The translations under genes were made by a program, and so were the position numbers. A stretch of 64,000 nt of DNA, from assembly GCA_947629915.1 (NCBI GenBank), contig CANRFN010000008.1:24446-88445 (forward strand), in the 5' to 3' direction. Under the pieces are notes generated by a model. That model saw nothing but the letters and a program-made list of their open reading frames with translations, was not told where the DNA came from and searched no databases. The stretch is from an uncultured Oscillospiraceae bacterium (GTDB lineage Bacteria > Bacillota > Clostridia > Oscillospirales > Oscillospiraceae). Positions 34,407 through 42,927 of this stretch are shown here, in pieces (the first letter of the stretch is position 1; each line of letters opens with the position of its first letter).

Positions 34407-36266
34407 ATGAAACCGTATCAAGAGGAATACCTGGAACTGCTCCACGGGGCGGCAGAGGCCAAACCCCAGGCAGACCCCGGAGACCAGGAGGCCTTCACCG
34501 CGGCCATCCGCGCCGCCAACCAGGCATCAGAGCAGTCCGTCCGGCGGGGCACCCAGCTGCTGCGGGAGCACCTCTTCCCCGTGCTGGACAACATTCTCAC
34601 CGCACCGCCGGAGGAGATCGCCTCCCTCCAGGCCTTTGCAGACGCCCTGATGGCGGGCTCCAAGCAGACGGACCCCGCCCTGTCCTATGAGACCCACCGG
34701 GCCCTGATGAACTACGCCCGGCGCAAGGGAGACCGGGACATGCTGATCCGGGAGCTGTACAGCCTGGGCATGGCCCTCTATCGGCTGGAGTCCAATCTGC
34801 AGCCCCTGCCCATCCGGCTCTTCCAGGCCAGAACCCGGATGTACTTTGCCGAGTGCGCCTCTTACTACGAGACCGCCTACGACAGCATCACAGACCCGGA
34901 GATCCGGGGCTATATCCACCGCAGCATGGGCAACCTCGCCCTCACCTACGATGGCAGCGACACCGAGACTGCGGAGACCAAGCTGGCCCTCATCGACCGG
35001 TCCATCCGGATTCTCAGCGACCCGGACGTCCAGGCCAAGACCCCCAGTCTCCCCTGGGACCTCTATATCTACAAGAGCCACCAGGAGCGCACCACCCTCT
35101 TAAGCTACCTCCGCTCCGGACAGGCCGGCCCGGACGCCTTTGCCCAGGTGCTGGAGTCCGCCCAGATCGTCCAGAACCGCCAGCTGAAGGCCATGCGGGA
35201 GCGGGGCGTGCCCCTGGAGCCCCGGTGGCAGTACTCCTATAACGCGGCCAAATACCACTGCGGCGCCATGCTGCTTCAGGAGTTTCTGGAGCACCTCTAC
35301 GCCCTCTCCACCATGTGTCCCGACACGGACTTCAGCAATAACAGCGTCTTCTGCCACATCAGTGCCCCGGCCCTGTACTCCCGCTACTCTCTGGATCTCA
35401 CCGATCCCCGGCAGAAGCAGCACGCAGTCCAGACCCTGTCCCTCATGACCCGCCGCATGTGCGCGTGGATCAACCGAGTGCCCCAGCAAATGAACAATGA
35501 CCAGGTGATGTTCTACCTCCGGCAATTTCTCTACGCCTACGAGGAACACCCCGGCAACATGTCCTTCTACGATCTCATCCAGTATGTCCTGGCCGCCCGT
35601 CAGCCGGCGCTCTATATCCGGGGCTATCTCACCGGACAGCTGGCCCGGCAGCTGGCAGACTGGGCCATCGAGGACTGTCCGGAGCAGCTGCTGTCCTTCC
35701 CCGGCTGCGGCAAGGTGGAGGACGTGATCTGGCGGAGGGGCGAGATCCTGGAACACGCGGAGAAATCCGGCTACCTCTGCGACACCGGCATCCTCCAGTT
35801 TTTGGCCATGGAGAGCCTCTCCAGCCGGGGCATGCTGGAGGAGGAAGAGGCCCTGCTGCAGCTGCACCCGGTGTGCGGCAGCCATCTGCTGGCCCACTGC
35901 CCCAGTACAGCCCCCTATGCAGACGCCGCAAGAGGCCACCACTGCTGGTACAACGGCCAGGGCGGGTACCCCCTGGACTTCCGGGTAAAGGACTCCCCGT
36001 ACCGCGCTATCCTCTCCATCGTGGCCGCCGCAGACACGCTGGTGGATGTGGCGGAAGAGGCCGCCAGCCGATACCGCCCGGTGATCTCCTTCCGGGAGGC
36101 GGTGGACACCATCCTCCAGGGCGAGGGCACCCGGTATGCCCCCTTTGTCTCCGCACTTTTGAAGACAGAGGCCCGGCAGGCCGAGCTCCGGGAAGATCTC
36201 CCAACCTGGACCCAGGACGCCTATGCCAGCCTCTATCGGCGGCGGGCGGCGGCGCTGGCCCTCTGA
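34407..36266 (+). CDS. Degenerate HD-GYP-like protein paired with the hybrid kinase
   Basis: This 619-residue protein is helical in its first 450 residues, without a clear family match. The C-terminal part (about 485-605) follows the HD-GYP plan: HPVCGSHLL, then HHCWYNGQGGYP in place of HHExxDGxGYP, then VAAADTLVD and GTRYAPFVSALL. The LLHDIGK segment that gives HD-GYP its name is missing, and the Glu and Asp of the signature are replaced. Cyclic di-GMP hydrolysis is therefore doubtful. It follows the kinase by 12 bases, so a role as signalling adaptor is an inference. Confidence 0.65.
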   Translation: MKPYQEEYLELLHGAAEAKPQADPGDQEAFTAAIRAANQASEQSVRRGTQLLREHLFPVLDNILTAPPEEIASLQAFADALMAGSKQTDPALSYETHRALMNYARRKGDRDMLIRELYSLGMALYRLESNLQPLPIRLFQARTRMYFAECASYYETAYDSITDPEIRGYIHRSMGNLALTYDGSDTETAETKLALIDRSIRILSDPDVQAKTPSLPWDLYIYKSHQERTTLLSYLRSGQAGPDAFAQVLESAQIVQNRQLKAMRERGVPLEPRWQYSYNAAKYHCGAMLLQEFLEHLYALSTMCPDTDFSNNSVFCHISAPALYSRYSLDLTDPRQKQHAVQTLSLMTRRMCAWINRVPQQMNNDQVMFYLRQFLYAYEEHPGNMSFYDLIQYVLAARQPALYIRGYLTGQLARQLADWAIEDCPEQLLSFPGCGKVEDVIWRRGEILEHAEKSGYLCDTGILQFLAMESLSSRGMLEEEEALLQLHPVCGSHLLAHCPSTAPYADAARGHHCWYNGQGGYPLDFRVKDSPYRAILSIVAAADTLVDVAEEAASRYRPVISFREAVDTILQGEGTRYAPFVSALLKTEARQAELREDLPTWTQDAYASLYRRRAAALAL

Positions 36267-36277
36267 GCCATCTCCCA

Positions 36278-36327
36278 CAAAAAAACATCCAGGGCATCGA
36301 AGCGGCGGCTTCGATGCCCTGGATGTT
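36278..36327 (-). terminator. Terminator of the small gene at 36337
   Basis: A 20-bp perfect stem (36284-36303 with 36308-36327, loop GGCG) is followed on the minus strand by an eight-T run broken only by a later G. It may also end transcription of the convergent HD-GYP-like gene. Confidence 0.85.
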
Positions 36328-36336
36328 CGCCGCCGC

Positions 36337-36594
36337 CTAGCGGCGGCGGCAGTCGGACCAGAAGGGGTTGTACCGGTCCTCCGTGCGGTACCCGGAGGCG
36401 GCCAGCTCCACCCGGAGCTCCTTCACGCCCTTGGTGAGGGCGTACCCCAGCTCCCGGGGCTCCGTGGGGTTTACCCCGAACTCGGCCTCCAGGATGGCGG
36501 TGGCCTTCTGCAGCAAGGACAGCTCCTTCTGCAGCTGGCGGACCCGGTCCTGGGCGGGGGCGGTGCGGGAAACAGTGGAAGCGGAAGTGGTCAT
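36337..36594 (-). CDS. Small hypothetical protein
   Basis: The 85-residue product starts MTTSASTVSRTAPAQDRVRQ, has a helical middle (LQKELSLLQKATAILEAEFG) and ends RYNPFWSDCRRR. It is not recognised. A near-consensus promoter and a strong terminator frame it, which supports a real gene. The ribosome binding site (AGGCAGG) is modest. The same frame stays open far upstream, but that part overlaps the divergent gene and lies before the promoter. Confidence 0.65.
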   Translation of the reverse strand: MTTSASTVSRTAPAQDRVRQLQKELSLLQKATAILEAEFGVNPTEPRELGYALTKGVKELRVELAASGYRTEDRYNPFWSDCRRR

Positions 36595-36710
36595 GGGAAA
36601 AACCTGCCTTTCTGAAGATGGACAGCAAAAAACTGCTGCGAATGGGTATACCACGCCTGTGGCATCCATCCGTAACAGTTCCTTTCCCAGCGCTCCGCTG
36701 TGTGAGACAC

Positions 36711-36739
36711 AGTATAGACGGTTTAGCGGCGTTTGTCCA
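36711..36739 (-). promoter_or_regulatory. Promoter of the small gene at 36337
   Basis: On the minus strand TGGACA (36739-36734) and TATACT (36716-36711) are spaced 17 bases apart. Confidence 0.7.
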
Positions 36740-36817
36740 GAGGTTTTTGCAAAAATCCCAAGAAGTTTTCCGGCTTTCTCGGAGCACAGGCAGGCCGAAC
36801 CGCCCCCTCCCCCGCTC

Positions 36818-36846
36818 TTGCAGTTGGCCCGGAGATCTGGTACAAT
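36818..36846 (+). promoter_or_regulatory. Promoter of the DUF3232-like gene
   Basis: TTGCAG (36818-36823) and TACAAT (36841-36846) are spaced 17 bases apart, 33 bases before the TTG start. Confidence 0.7.
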
Positions 36847-36879
36847 GCGGTAAACTGCATAGAGAGGAGCGACCTCACT

Positions 36880-37257
36880 TTGAAAGAGAAATTCGAAGCC
36901 CTGCGCAGCGCCATCCTCGCAGCCTACGGAGGGGACCCGGACTGCGCCGATGTGCTGGACATCCTCCAGAGGGCCCTCAACGCCTTTCTCCGCTACGTGG
37001 AGACGGTGGACGCCCTGGAGATCTACCGGCTGGTCCAACTGGAGGAGAATCCGGAGGTGTTTCGGAACACCGTCCAGCAGATGGACCAGGAGCGGCACCG
37101 CGCCCACGAGGCCGCCATCGCCTCCTGCAAGATGGTAAACCGGCTGTGCGCCGGCTTGCACATGGCCCCCATCTGCCCGGAGACAGACAACCGGGTGGAG
37201 ATCGGCAATTTCTGCGGCGCGGTGGTGGCAGACCTGTTCTCGAAACGCGTCCTCTGA
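36880..37257 (+). CDS. DUF3232-like protein
   Basis: The 125-residue protein resembles DUF3232: a helical N-terminal half, then MDQERHRAHEAAIASCKMVN, the PICPETDNRVEIGNFC segment and a C-terminal VADLFSKR. The family's function is unknown. TTG at 36880 is chosen as start because the promoter ends at 36846 and GAGAGGAG lies upstream; the open frame before it begins upstream of the promoter. The divergent promoter for the small gene lies about 80 bases away. Confidence 0.7.
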   Translation: MKEKFEALRSAILAAYGGDPDCADVLDILQRALNAFLRYVETVDALEIYRLVQLEENPEVFRNTVQQMDQERHRAHEAAIASCKMVNRLCAGLHMAPICPETDNRVEIGNFCGAVVADLFSKRVL

Positions 37258-37275
37258 TTCCTCCCAAGACACTGC

Positions 37276-37313
37276 AAAAGACCGCCACCGGCCCGGCCGA
37301 TGGCGGTCTTTCT
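37276..37313. terminator. Bidirectional terminator between the DUF3232-like gene and nagB
   Basis: AAAGACCGCCA pairs with TGGCGGTCTTT, giving T-rich tails on both strands. Confidence 0.8.
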
Positions 37314-37322
37314 CATCGCATT

Positions 37323-38048
37323 TTACATGCAGGACAGGGCGGCCTTGTCTGCCACCAACACCATGTCCGGGTGCAGCTGCAGAATGGAGGCCGGCACCTC
37401 CGGCGTGACCGGTCCGGCAAAGGCCCTGGCCACGGTGTCCGCCTTCTCCGCCCCACTCACCGCCACCACCACGCGCTTGGCCGCCATGAGGCCGGCGATG
37501 CCCACGGTAATGGCCCTCCGGGGCACCAGGTCCCGGGAGGTGAACAGGCGGGTGTTGGCATGGATGGTGCTCTCAGACAAGTCCACCGGGTGGGTGGGCA
37601 GCAGGAATGCGCTTCCCGGCTCGTTGAAGGCGATGTGGCCGTTGCGCCCCAGCCCCAGCAGGACGATGTCCATGCCCCCCAGTTCGGCGAGAAGGCGGTC
37701 GTAGCGGCGGCACTCCTCCTGGATGTTCCGGGCCATGCCGTCCAGGGCCGCCTGGTTCTCCCGGGGGATATTCACCTTGTCCAGCAGGTAGTTCTCCATG
37801 AAGCGCTTGTGGGACTGCTCATGGGAGGCAGGCAGGTTCAGGTACTCGTCTGTATTCACGGTCCGAACCTGAGACAGAGACAGCCTCCCGCTGCGCTGCC
37901 ACTCACAGAGTTTCCAGTACGCCCCCACAGCCGTGGCGCCGGTGGCGAGCCCCAGCACGCTGTCCGGCCTGGTGATCACCTGGGCCGCGATCAGGGCAGC
38001 CGCCTGCTCACTCATGGATTGATAATCTTCCGTTCGCAAAACGCGCAT
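37323..38048 (-). CDS. nagB: Glucosamine-6-phosphate deaminase
   Basis: NagB converts glucosamine-6-phosphate to fructose-6-phosphate and ammonia. The 241-residue protein has the N-terminal SVLGLATGATAVGAYWKLCE (sugar-phosphate loop), VNTDEYLNL (catalytic Asp region), LLGLGRNGHIAFNEPG (the family signature) and a C-terminal VVVAVSGAEKADTVARAF. Normal length. It follows an RpiR regulator by 13 bases, so the two form an amino-sugar unit, the regulator probably sensing a sugar phosphate. Confidence 0.97.
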   Translation of the reverse strand: MRVLRTEDYQSMSEQAAALIAAQVITRPDSVLGLATGATAVGAYWKLCEWQRSGRLSLSQVRTVNTDEYLNLPASHEQSHKRFMENYLLDKVNIPRENQAALDGMARNIQEECRRYDRLLAELGGMDIVLLGLGRNGHIAFNEPGSAFLLPTHPVDLSESTIHANTRLFTSRDLVPRRAITVGIAGLMAAKRVVVAVSGAEKADTVARAFAGPVTPEVPASILQLHPDMVLVADKAALSCM

Positions 38049-38061
38049 AAGAATCCTCCCC

Positions 38062-38955
38062 TCAATTCATTGCAATTCCCTTGCTCTCCGGCAGATTGCT
38101 CCGCCAGGCGTGTTTGGCCGCCAGGGCCTCGGTGACCAGTTTCCGGCGGACTTCCAGGCCCGGCGCCTCCCGCCGGCAGATCTCCGCATACAGCACATCC
38201 AGCAAGTAGAGCTGTGCCATCCGGGCGGACACGGAGCCCTGCTGCATGGGGCTCTCCCGGGAGCCGCACTCCAGGACCACGTCCGCTCGGACCGCGCCCA
38301 CGGAGTTGGAAAACCGGGTCATGATGATGCTCCGGGCCCCCCGCTCCTTGACTACCCGCAGCACGTCCATCAGGTCCGGGTTGTTTCCGGAGTGGGAAAA
38401 GTAGAACACGGCGTCCCCCTCTCCCAGGGTGGCGGCCCGCATCGCCTGGTGGTGGCTGTCTTTCACGGCGAACAGGTTGGGCAGCACCGTGGAGAAGAGA
38501 TCCGCCATCTCCTCTGCCATCACCATGGAGACCCCCTGCCCCATGCAGAGGATCCGCTTGGCGGCGATGAGAATGTCCGCTGTCCGCCGGATCACATCCG
38601 GCCGCACCAGATGCCGGGTCTGGTTGATGGTGTCCGTGTGAATCGCAGCCAGCTTCTCGCTGGAGATCATGATGCTGCGGTCCGATCCGTCTGGATACAC
38701 CTCCCCCATGGCCGGGCGGCCGGCCACAGAGCTGGCTATGGAGAGCTTCATGGCATTGTATCCGGCATAACCCAGACGCCGGCTGAAGCGGGAGACCGTG
38801 GCCTCCGCAACGCCCGCCTGCTCCGCCAGTTCGGAGATGGACAGAAACTGACAGTTCTGCTGGCGCAGCATGATAAAGTCCGCGATTCGCTTTTCAGAGC
38901 CCGTCAGGCGAAAGTACTCCCGATTCACTCTGGTAAAAATATCATCGTTTTCCAT
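38062..38955 (-). CDS. RpiR/MurR family transcriptional regulator
   Basis: The 297-residue protein has an N-terminal helix-turn-helix (LSISELAEQAGVAEATVSRF, about 38-57) and a C-terminal SIS sugar-phosphate-binding domain (about 115-245, with GEGDAVFYFSHSGNNPDLM). Members control sugar-phosphate metabolism. It is transcribed ahead of nagB from a promoter 360 bases upstream, leaving an unusually long leader. Control of nagB is inferred from position. Confidence 0.93.
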   Translation of the reverse strand: MENDDIFTRVNREYFRLTGSEKRIADFIMLRQQNCQFLSISELAEQAGVAEATVSRFSRRLGYAGYNAMKLSIASSVAGRPAMGEVYPDGSDRSIMISSEKLAAIHTDTINQTRHLVRPDVIRRTADILIAAKRILCMGQGVSMVMAEEMADLFSTVLPNLFAVKDSHHQAMRAATLGEGDAVFYFSHSGNNPDLMDVLRVVKERGARSIIMTRFSNSVGAVRADVVLECGSRESPMQQGSVSARMAQLYLLDVLYAEICRREAPGLEVRRKLVTEALAAKHAWRSNLPESKGIAMN

Positions 38956-39314
38956 ATCGTCTCCTCACTTTGGTCTGGAAGGTCTCCCCTTCCGATAACC
39001 GTTGTTTGCCCGAACCCTTTCGAGCGGCAACCAGGGGGTTCTGCGCCGATCCGGCGGCGCAATAGTGGGATACAGTGTTGGCCTGAGCTATGGGACACCG
39101 TTGCAAGAGATCAGAGACAGGGAAGCGAGCTTCTCGCGGTCTGTGATTCCATTGGACGGCGGCCAGACTGTATCCGTGCTGTGTGATCCGTCTCTGTCTT
39201 CCGCACAAGATTCCGCTTCGTGCCGTGCCAATCCTCCTGGGAATCTCTGGCACGCCGTCTCCCCTCGTCCATAGGAATTCCCCCCTTCTAAAGCCCTCTT
39301 TTATGGAGTAAGGC
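38956..39314 (-). other. Long untranslated leader before the RpiR regulator
   Basis: About 350 bases lie between the promoter and the regulator start without a supported gene. On the minus strand a CGTGCCA/TGGCACG stem encloses an AGGAGG. No glmS ribozyme or other known riboswitch core was recognised. The 137-residue open frame here is basic and unstructured and is not called as a gene. Confidence 0.4.
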
Positions 39315-39343
39315 ATTCTATCAAAATATCTTTCTGCCGTCAA
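39315..39343 (-). promoter_or_regulatory. Promoter of the rpiR-nagB unit
   Basis: On the minus strand TTGACG (39343-39338) and TAGAAT (39320-39315) are spaced 17 bases apart. Confidence 0.7.
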
Positions 39344-39620
39344 GCGTTCTTGCAAATAATTTTACATCATTGTTGGAAATTCTCGCCGCTTTTTTGGCTT
39401 AAAACTACCACGTCTTCCCATTTCTCCTCCAATTCTTTAGGCCATTCTCACAAACAAGTGGGTTTCTGGATTTTCACCAAAAGGAAATTATTTTCCAAAA
39501 GTTTTCACATTGCGGCACACGCATTTGGTGCAAGCATTGCCACGGGAGCCGGTGGATTCTGGAAGTCCATCCCCGGCCATCGCAGTCCTCCCCCTCCCGT
39601 CTGTGAAAAGGCAGAAATAA

Positions 39621-39658
39621 GCCCGGGCACCTGTCTTCCATGAGGCAGGTGTCCGGGC
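39621..39658 (-). terminator. Second terminator-like hairpin after the left Opp operon
   Basis: A 13-bp stem with one G-U pair (GCCCGGGCACCTG) is followed on the minus strand by TTATTTCT. It backs up the hairpin at 39732-39764; no gene lies between them. The stretch 39344-39620 shows no gene either. Confidence 0.55.
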
Positions 39659-39731
39659 GCACTCTCTTCCTGGTTATTCGGGCGGGAAAACAGCGTCCCT
39701 CTGCTGTCCACCGGTCCATGCTGCAGACAGG

Positions 39732-39764
39732 AAAAGGTCCCCACTGCAATCTGCAGCGGGGACC
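39732..39764 (-). terminator. Terminator of the left Opp operon
   Basis: A 13-bp stem with one mismatch (GGTCCCC and TGCAG arms) is followed on the minus strand by TTTTCC, seven bases after the last gene. Confidence 0.75.
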
Positions 39765-39770
39765 TGATGT

Positions 39771-40133
39771 TTATAGGGCGGACAGAACCAGAGAGATGGC
39801 TAGAAACAGAGCTCCCGTCACCATCAGCTGTGGAAAGAGCCCACGGTCTCTGCTGCGCTTCTCCTGTTTCCTTTGGGTGTATTCGTATAGATCCTTGTCC
39901 TTCCGGCCTGATACCAGGGACGAGAATGCATAGCCTACCGTGTTAAACGCGCCGGCCCGGGAAACCCAACTGAGCAGACCCAGCAGAATCGAGATGGCTC
40001 CGGCTACGCTGAAGGCATCGATAAAGTGGATCCGCAGCGTGTGGCCGCGAAGCAGCAGCATGAGACCCGTGATGACCAGGTTCAGCAGCAGCGCTCCGAT
40101 GTATCGCTTCTCGGAAGTCGTCAGGTGTCCCAT
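39771..40133 (-). CDS. DUF3899-like small membrane protein of the left Opp operon
   Basis: The 120-residue protein has three predicted membrane segments (about 10-28, 36-57 and 100-119) with a basic cytoplasmic loop (SGRKDKDLYEYTQRKQEKRS). NTVGYAFSSLVSGRK resembles DUF3899. It starts inside the last codons of the OppF-type gene (13-base overlap), so it is coupled to the transporter. The right Opp system has a membrane extension fused to its OppF instead, which suggests a shared accessory membrane role (inference). Confidence 0.7.
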   Translation of the reverse strand: MGHLTTSEKRYIGALLLNLVITGLMLLLRGHTLRIHFIDAFSVAGAISILLGLLSWVSRAGAFNTVGYAFSSLVSGRKDKDLYEYTQRKQEKRSRDRGLFPQLMVTGALFLAISLVLSAL

Positions 40134-41386
40134 TCCCGCAGATACTGCTCACACTCGGCGTTGTTGCAGTAGACGAAGTGGTCCTTCTTCAGCTCCCGCA
40201 GAGAGGGCGTGTCCCCATGGTCGTAGTCGTGGACCTTGGCGGGCTCGTACAGGATACGCTTGCGCTTCTTTTCGGACCTGGGATTGGGCTTGGGGATGGC
40301 AGAGAGCAGCGCCTTGGTGTATGGATGGGTGGGATGGGCAAACAGCTCGGCGCTGGGGGCCTTTTCCACCACCTTGCCGAAGTACATGACCACGATGGTG
40401 TCGCAGAAGTACCGCACCACAGACAGGTCGTGGGCGATGAAGATGATAGACAGGTCCAGCTCTTCCTGCAGTTCCTTCAGCAGGTTGATGACCTGGGCGC
40501 GGATAGACACGTCCAGAGCGGAGATGGGTTCATCGCAGATCAGAAGCCTGGGGTTCATGATCAGCGCTCTGGCGATGCCGATTCTCTGCCGCTGGCCGCC
40601 GGAGAACTCATGGGGATAGCGGGAGGCGTGCTCCTCTACCAGGCCCACGCGGTTGAGCAGCTCTACCACCTTCTGATGGTTTTCCGCCTTGTTGCGGAAG
40701 CCCTGGATCTGCAGGCCCTCCTGGATGATGTCCTCAACGGTCATACGGGGGTCCAGGGAGTCCACCGGATCCTGGAAGATCATCTGGATCTCGTTGAGCA
40801 GCTTCCGAGGGGCGTGCTCGTTGTCGAACTTGATCTGCTTGATCTTCTCGGTCTGCTCCTTCTTGATGGTCTCAATTCTCTTCTTGATCTCAGCGATCTT
40901 CTGGTCTGCGGTCTCCTTCAGCTTTGCGGCCTGGGCGGAGTCGGAGCTGCCCAGAGCGGCCAGGTCCTGGTTCAGCTTCTCCTGGATCTCCTTGATCTCC
41001 TGGTTGCCGCGGATTCTGGACCACTTGATCTCCTTCTTGTTCCAGCGGTTGCCGGCGCTGATCCGCACGCCTTTGTAGTAGACCGCACCAGAGGTGATGT
41101 CGTAGAGGCGAATGATGCTACGGCCCGTGGTGGTCTTGCCGCAGCCGCTCTCACCCACGATGCCGAGACATTCGCCCTCTTTGATGTCAAAAGAGACGTT
41201 GGAGACGGCTTTCAGCTTCTGGCGGTTGATGCCCTTGCCGAAGAAGAAGTATTGCTTCAGATGCCGGACAGAGAGAATGACATTTTGTTCCCGCAGCTCG
41301 GGCTTTTGCTTTACCTTGGGGTTTACGTCATACCGATGATTGAACTCGGCCAACTCGGAATGATCCCCGGAATGTTGATTCGACAT
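40121..41386 (-). CDS. Oligopeptide ABC transporter ATP-binding protein (OppF-type) with helical insert
   Basis: This is the second ATPase of a peptide importer, about 421 residues. Walker A is GESGCGKTTTGR (about 78-89), the Q-loop QMIFQDPVDSLDP (about 201-213), the signature SGGQRQR, Walker B LLICDEP and the His switch FIAHDLS. The OppF-typical C-terminal segment HPTHPYTKALLSA is present. Between Walker A and the Q-loop sits a Lys/Glu-rich helical insert (about 112-195) not found in ordinary OppF. ATG at 41386 is preferred because GGAGGAAG lies upstream; ATG at 41404 has none. It ends with a His/Tyr/Cys segment (DHFVYCNN) also echoed in the right OppF. Confidence 0.92.
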   Translation of the reverse strand: MSNQHSGDHSELAEFNHRYDVNPKVKQKPELREQNVILSVRHLKQYFFFGKGINRQKLKAVSNVSFDIKEGECLGIVGESGCGKTTTGRSIIRLYDITSGAVYYKGVRISAGNRWNKKEIKWSRIRGNQEIKEIQEKLNQDLAALGSSDSAQAAKLKETADQKIAEIKKRIETIKKEQTEKIKQIKFDNEHAPRKLLNEIQMIFQDPVDSLDPRMTVEDIIQEGLQIQGFRNKAENHQKVVELLNRVGLVEEHASRYPHEFSGGQRQRIGIARALIMNPRLLICDEPISALDVSIRAQVINLLKELQEELDLSIIFIAHDLSVVRYFCDTIVVMYFGKVVEKAPSAELFAHPTHPYTKALLSAIPKPNPRSEKKRKRILYEPAKVHDYDHGDTPSLRELKKDHFVYCNNAECEQYLREWDT

Positions 41387-41436
41387 GTTCGTCACTTCCT
41401 CCATATTAAGCGTTGTCCATGTTCCAGACCCCGCTG

Positions 41437-42909
41437 TTAGCTGTTTTCCAGAGAGATGCGGATTCTTTCACTGACGATCTTCGGCATCTCAACTTTGGGG
41501 GCATGGGGATCCAGAAGCCATGTTGCCGCATAATGGGTATCGCTGATCTTGAACATGGGGGGCTGCTCCCGGTAGTCGATGTTCATGGCGTATCTGCTGC
41601 GGGCGGCAAATGCGTCTCCTTTCGGCGGGTAGATCATGTTGGGAGGTGTTCCAGGGATGGCCTCCAGCTTTTCCTTGCTGTCCACATCCGGAATGCTGGA
41701 GAGGAGGGCCCATGTGTACGGGTGTCTGGGGTCATAGAAGATCTCTTCTGCGGTGCCGTATTCCACGATCTTGCCGGCGTACATCACGGCTACCCGGTCT
41801 GCCATGTTGGCCACAACGCCCAGGTCGTGGGTGATGAAGATACAGGACAGCTGGCGCTCTTCCTTGATCTTGTTGATGAGCTCCAGAATCTGCGCCTGGA
41901 TGGTCACGTCCAGAGCCGTGGTGGGCTCGTCGCAGATCAGAATCTCGGGGGAGGCCGTCAGAGCGATGGCAATGACGATACGCTGGCGCATACCGCCGGA
42001 GAACTCGAAGGGATACTGCTTATAGCGCCGTTCAGGCTCAGGGATGCCCACTTCGCGCATGATCTTCAAGGCCCGGCGCTTCGCCTCTGCCTTGGTGATC
42101 TTGAGCTTGTTAGTAAACTCCTCTTTCTCCGCCTCGATCTGCTTCTTGATGTCCGCTTTCTGACTCTCCGGCGCCGCGGCCAGCTTCTTCTGCAGTTCCG
42201 CTGCTGCCGCCTTGTGCTCGGCGGTGACCTGTGCCTTATACGCCTTCACCTTCTGCTTGGCGTCCTTCTCTGTCTGATCCAGAACCGCCTTCAGAGCCTT
42301 TGCCTTTTCACCGTACTCAGCGCGGGTCTTCTTTTCGAACTCCTTGTAGGCTTTTTTCCGGTCTGCAATCTCCTGCTTCTCCGCAGCGGTGAGGCCCTTC
42401 TTGGCCTTCATCTCGTTCAAGTAGTTTTCCAGATTGCGCTTTTCCGTGGAAATGGCGATGTTCATCTTGGTGATGGTGTTCTTGTAGCGGATGAGATCAT
42501 CGCTGATGAGGTCGTTATACATGAGCTTCAGCTTGTCCGAGTTGATGAGCATGGCCTCGGTGATCTGCTTTCCGATGCGGACAATGGGGTTCAGCGAGGA
42601 CAGCGGATCCTGGAAGATCATGCCGATCTTGTGGCCGCGGATCTTGTAGAACTCGTCTTCGGAGACCTCCAGAAGATTCTCGCCGCGGTACATGATGTTG
42701 CCGCCCTCGATAATGGCGTTGTTGGCCAGGATGCCCATGATTGCCTTGGAGGTAACCGACTTGCCGGAGCCGGACTCACCGACGATGCACAGCGTCTCGC
42801 CCCGCTTCAAGTCAAAGGAGATGTCGCGGACCGCCCGCAGGATGCCATTGTCTGTTTTGAAGCTCACAACCAGGTTGTTCACTTCCAGTACTTTCTCCTG
42901 TTCTGCCAT
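41437..42909 (-). CDS. Oligopeptide ABC transporter ATP-binding protein (OppD-type) with long coiled-coil insert
   Basis: This is the first ATPase of the left importer, about 490 residues against a usual 320-350. Walker A GESGSGKS (44-51) and the Q-loop GMIFQDPLSSLNP (about 96-108) are normal. A strongly charged helical insert of about 150 residues (about 125-272, repeating Lys/Glu/Ala patterns) then separates the Q-loop from SGGMRQR (about 304). Walker [13 protein letters not shown] follows. The OppD tail with [13 protein letters not shown] is present. ATG at 42909 is chosen, with AGGTGGAACCT upstream, over a GTG three codons earlier. Confidence 0.92.
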   Translation of the reverse strand: MAEQEKVLEVNNLVVSFKTDNGILRAVRDISFDLKRGETLCIVGESGSGKSVTSKAIMGILANNAIIEGGNIMYRGENLLEVSEDEFYKIRGHKIGMIFQDPLSSLNPIVRIGKQITEAMLINSDKLKLMYNDLISDDLIRYKNTITKMNIAISTEKRNLENYLNEMKAKKGLTAAEKQEIADRKKAYKEFEKKTRAEYGEKAKALKAVLDQTEKDAKQKVKAYKAQVTAEHKAAAAELQKKLAAAPESQKADIKKQIEAEKEEFTNKLKITKAEAKRRALKIMREVGIPEPERRYKQYPFEFSGGMRQRIVIAIALTASPEILICDEPTTALDVTIQAQILELINKIKEERQLSCIFITHDLGVVANMADRVAVMYAGKIVEYGTAEEIFYDPRHPYTWALLSSIPDVDSKEKLEAIPGTPPNMIYPPKGDAFAARSRYAMNIDYREQPPMFKISDTHYAATWLLDPHAPKVEMPKIVSERIRISLENS

Positions 42910-42927
42910 AGGTTCCACCTGCCTCTC

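Noticed and set aside
32373..34445. A 690-residue minus-strand frame opposite the hybrid kinase
   Set aside because: Shadow frame caused by high GC; the plus strand carries clear kinase and receiver motifs.
36595..37272. Upstream extension of the small gene at 36337 to 311 residues
   Set aside because: The extension overlaps the divergent DUF3232-like gene and starts upstream of the small gene's own promoter.
38956..39314. glmS ribozyme or other amino-sugar riboswitch before rpiR-nagB
   Set aside because: The conserved glmS core was looked for and not found.
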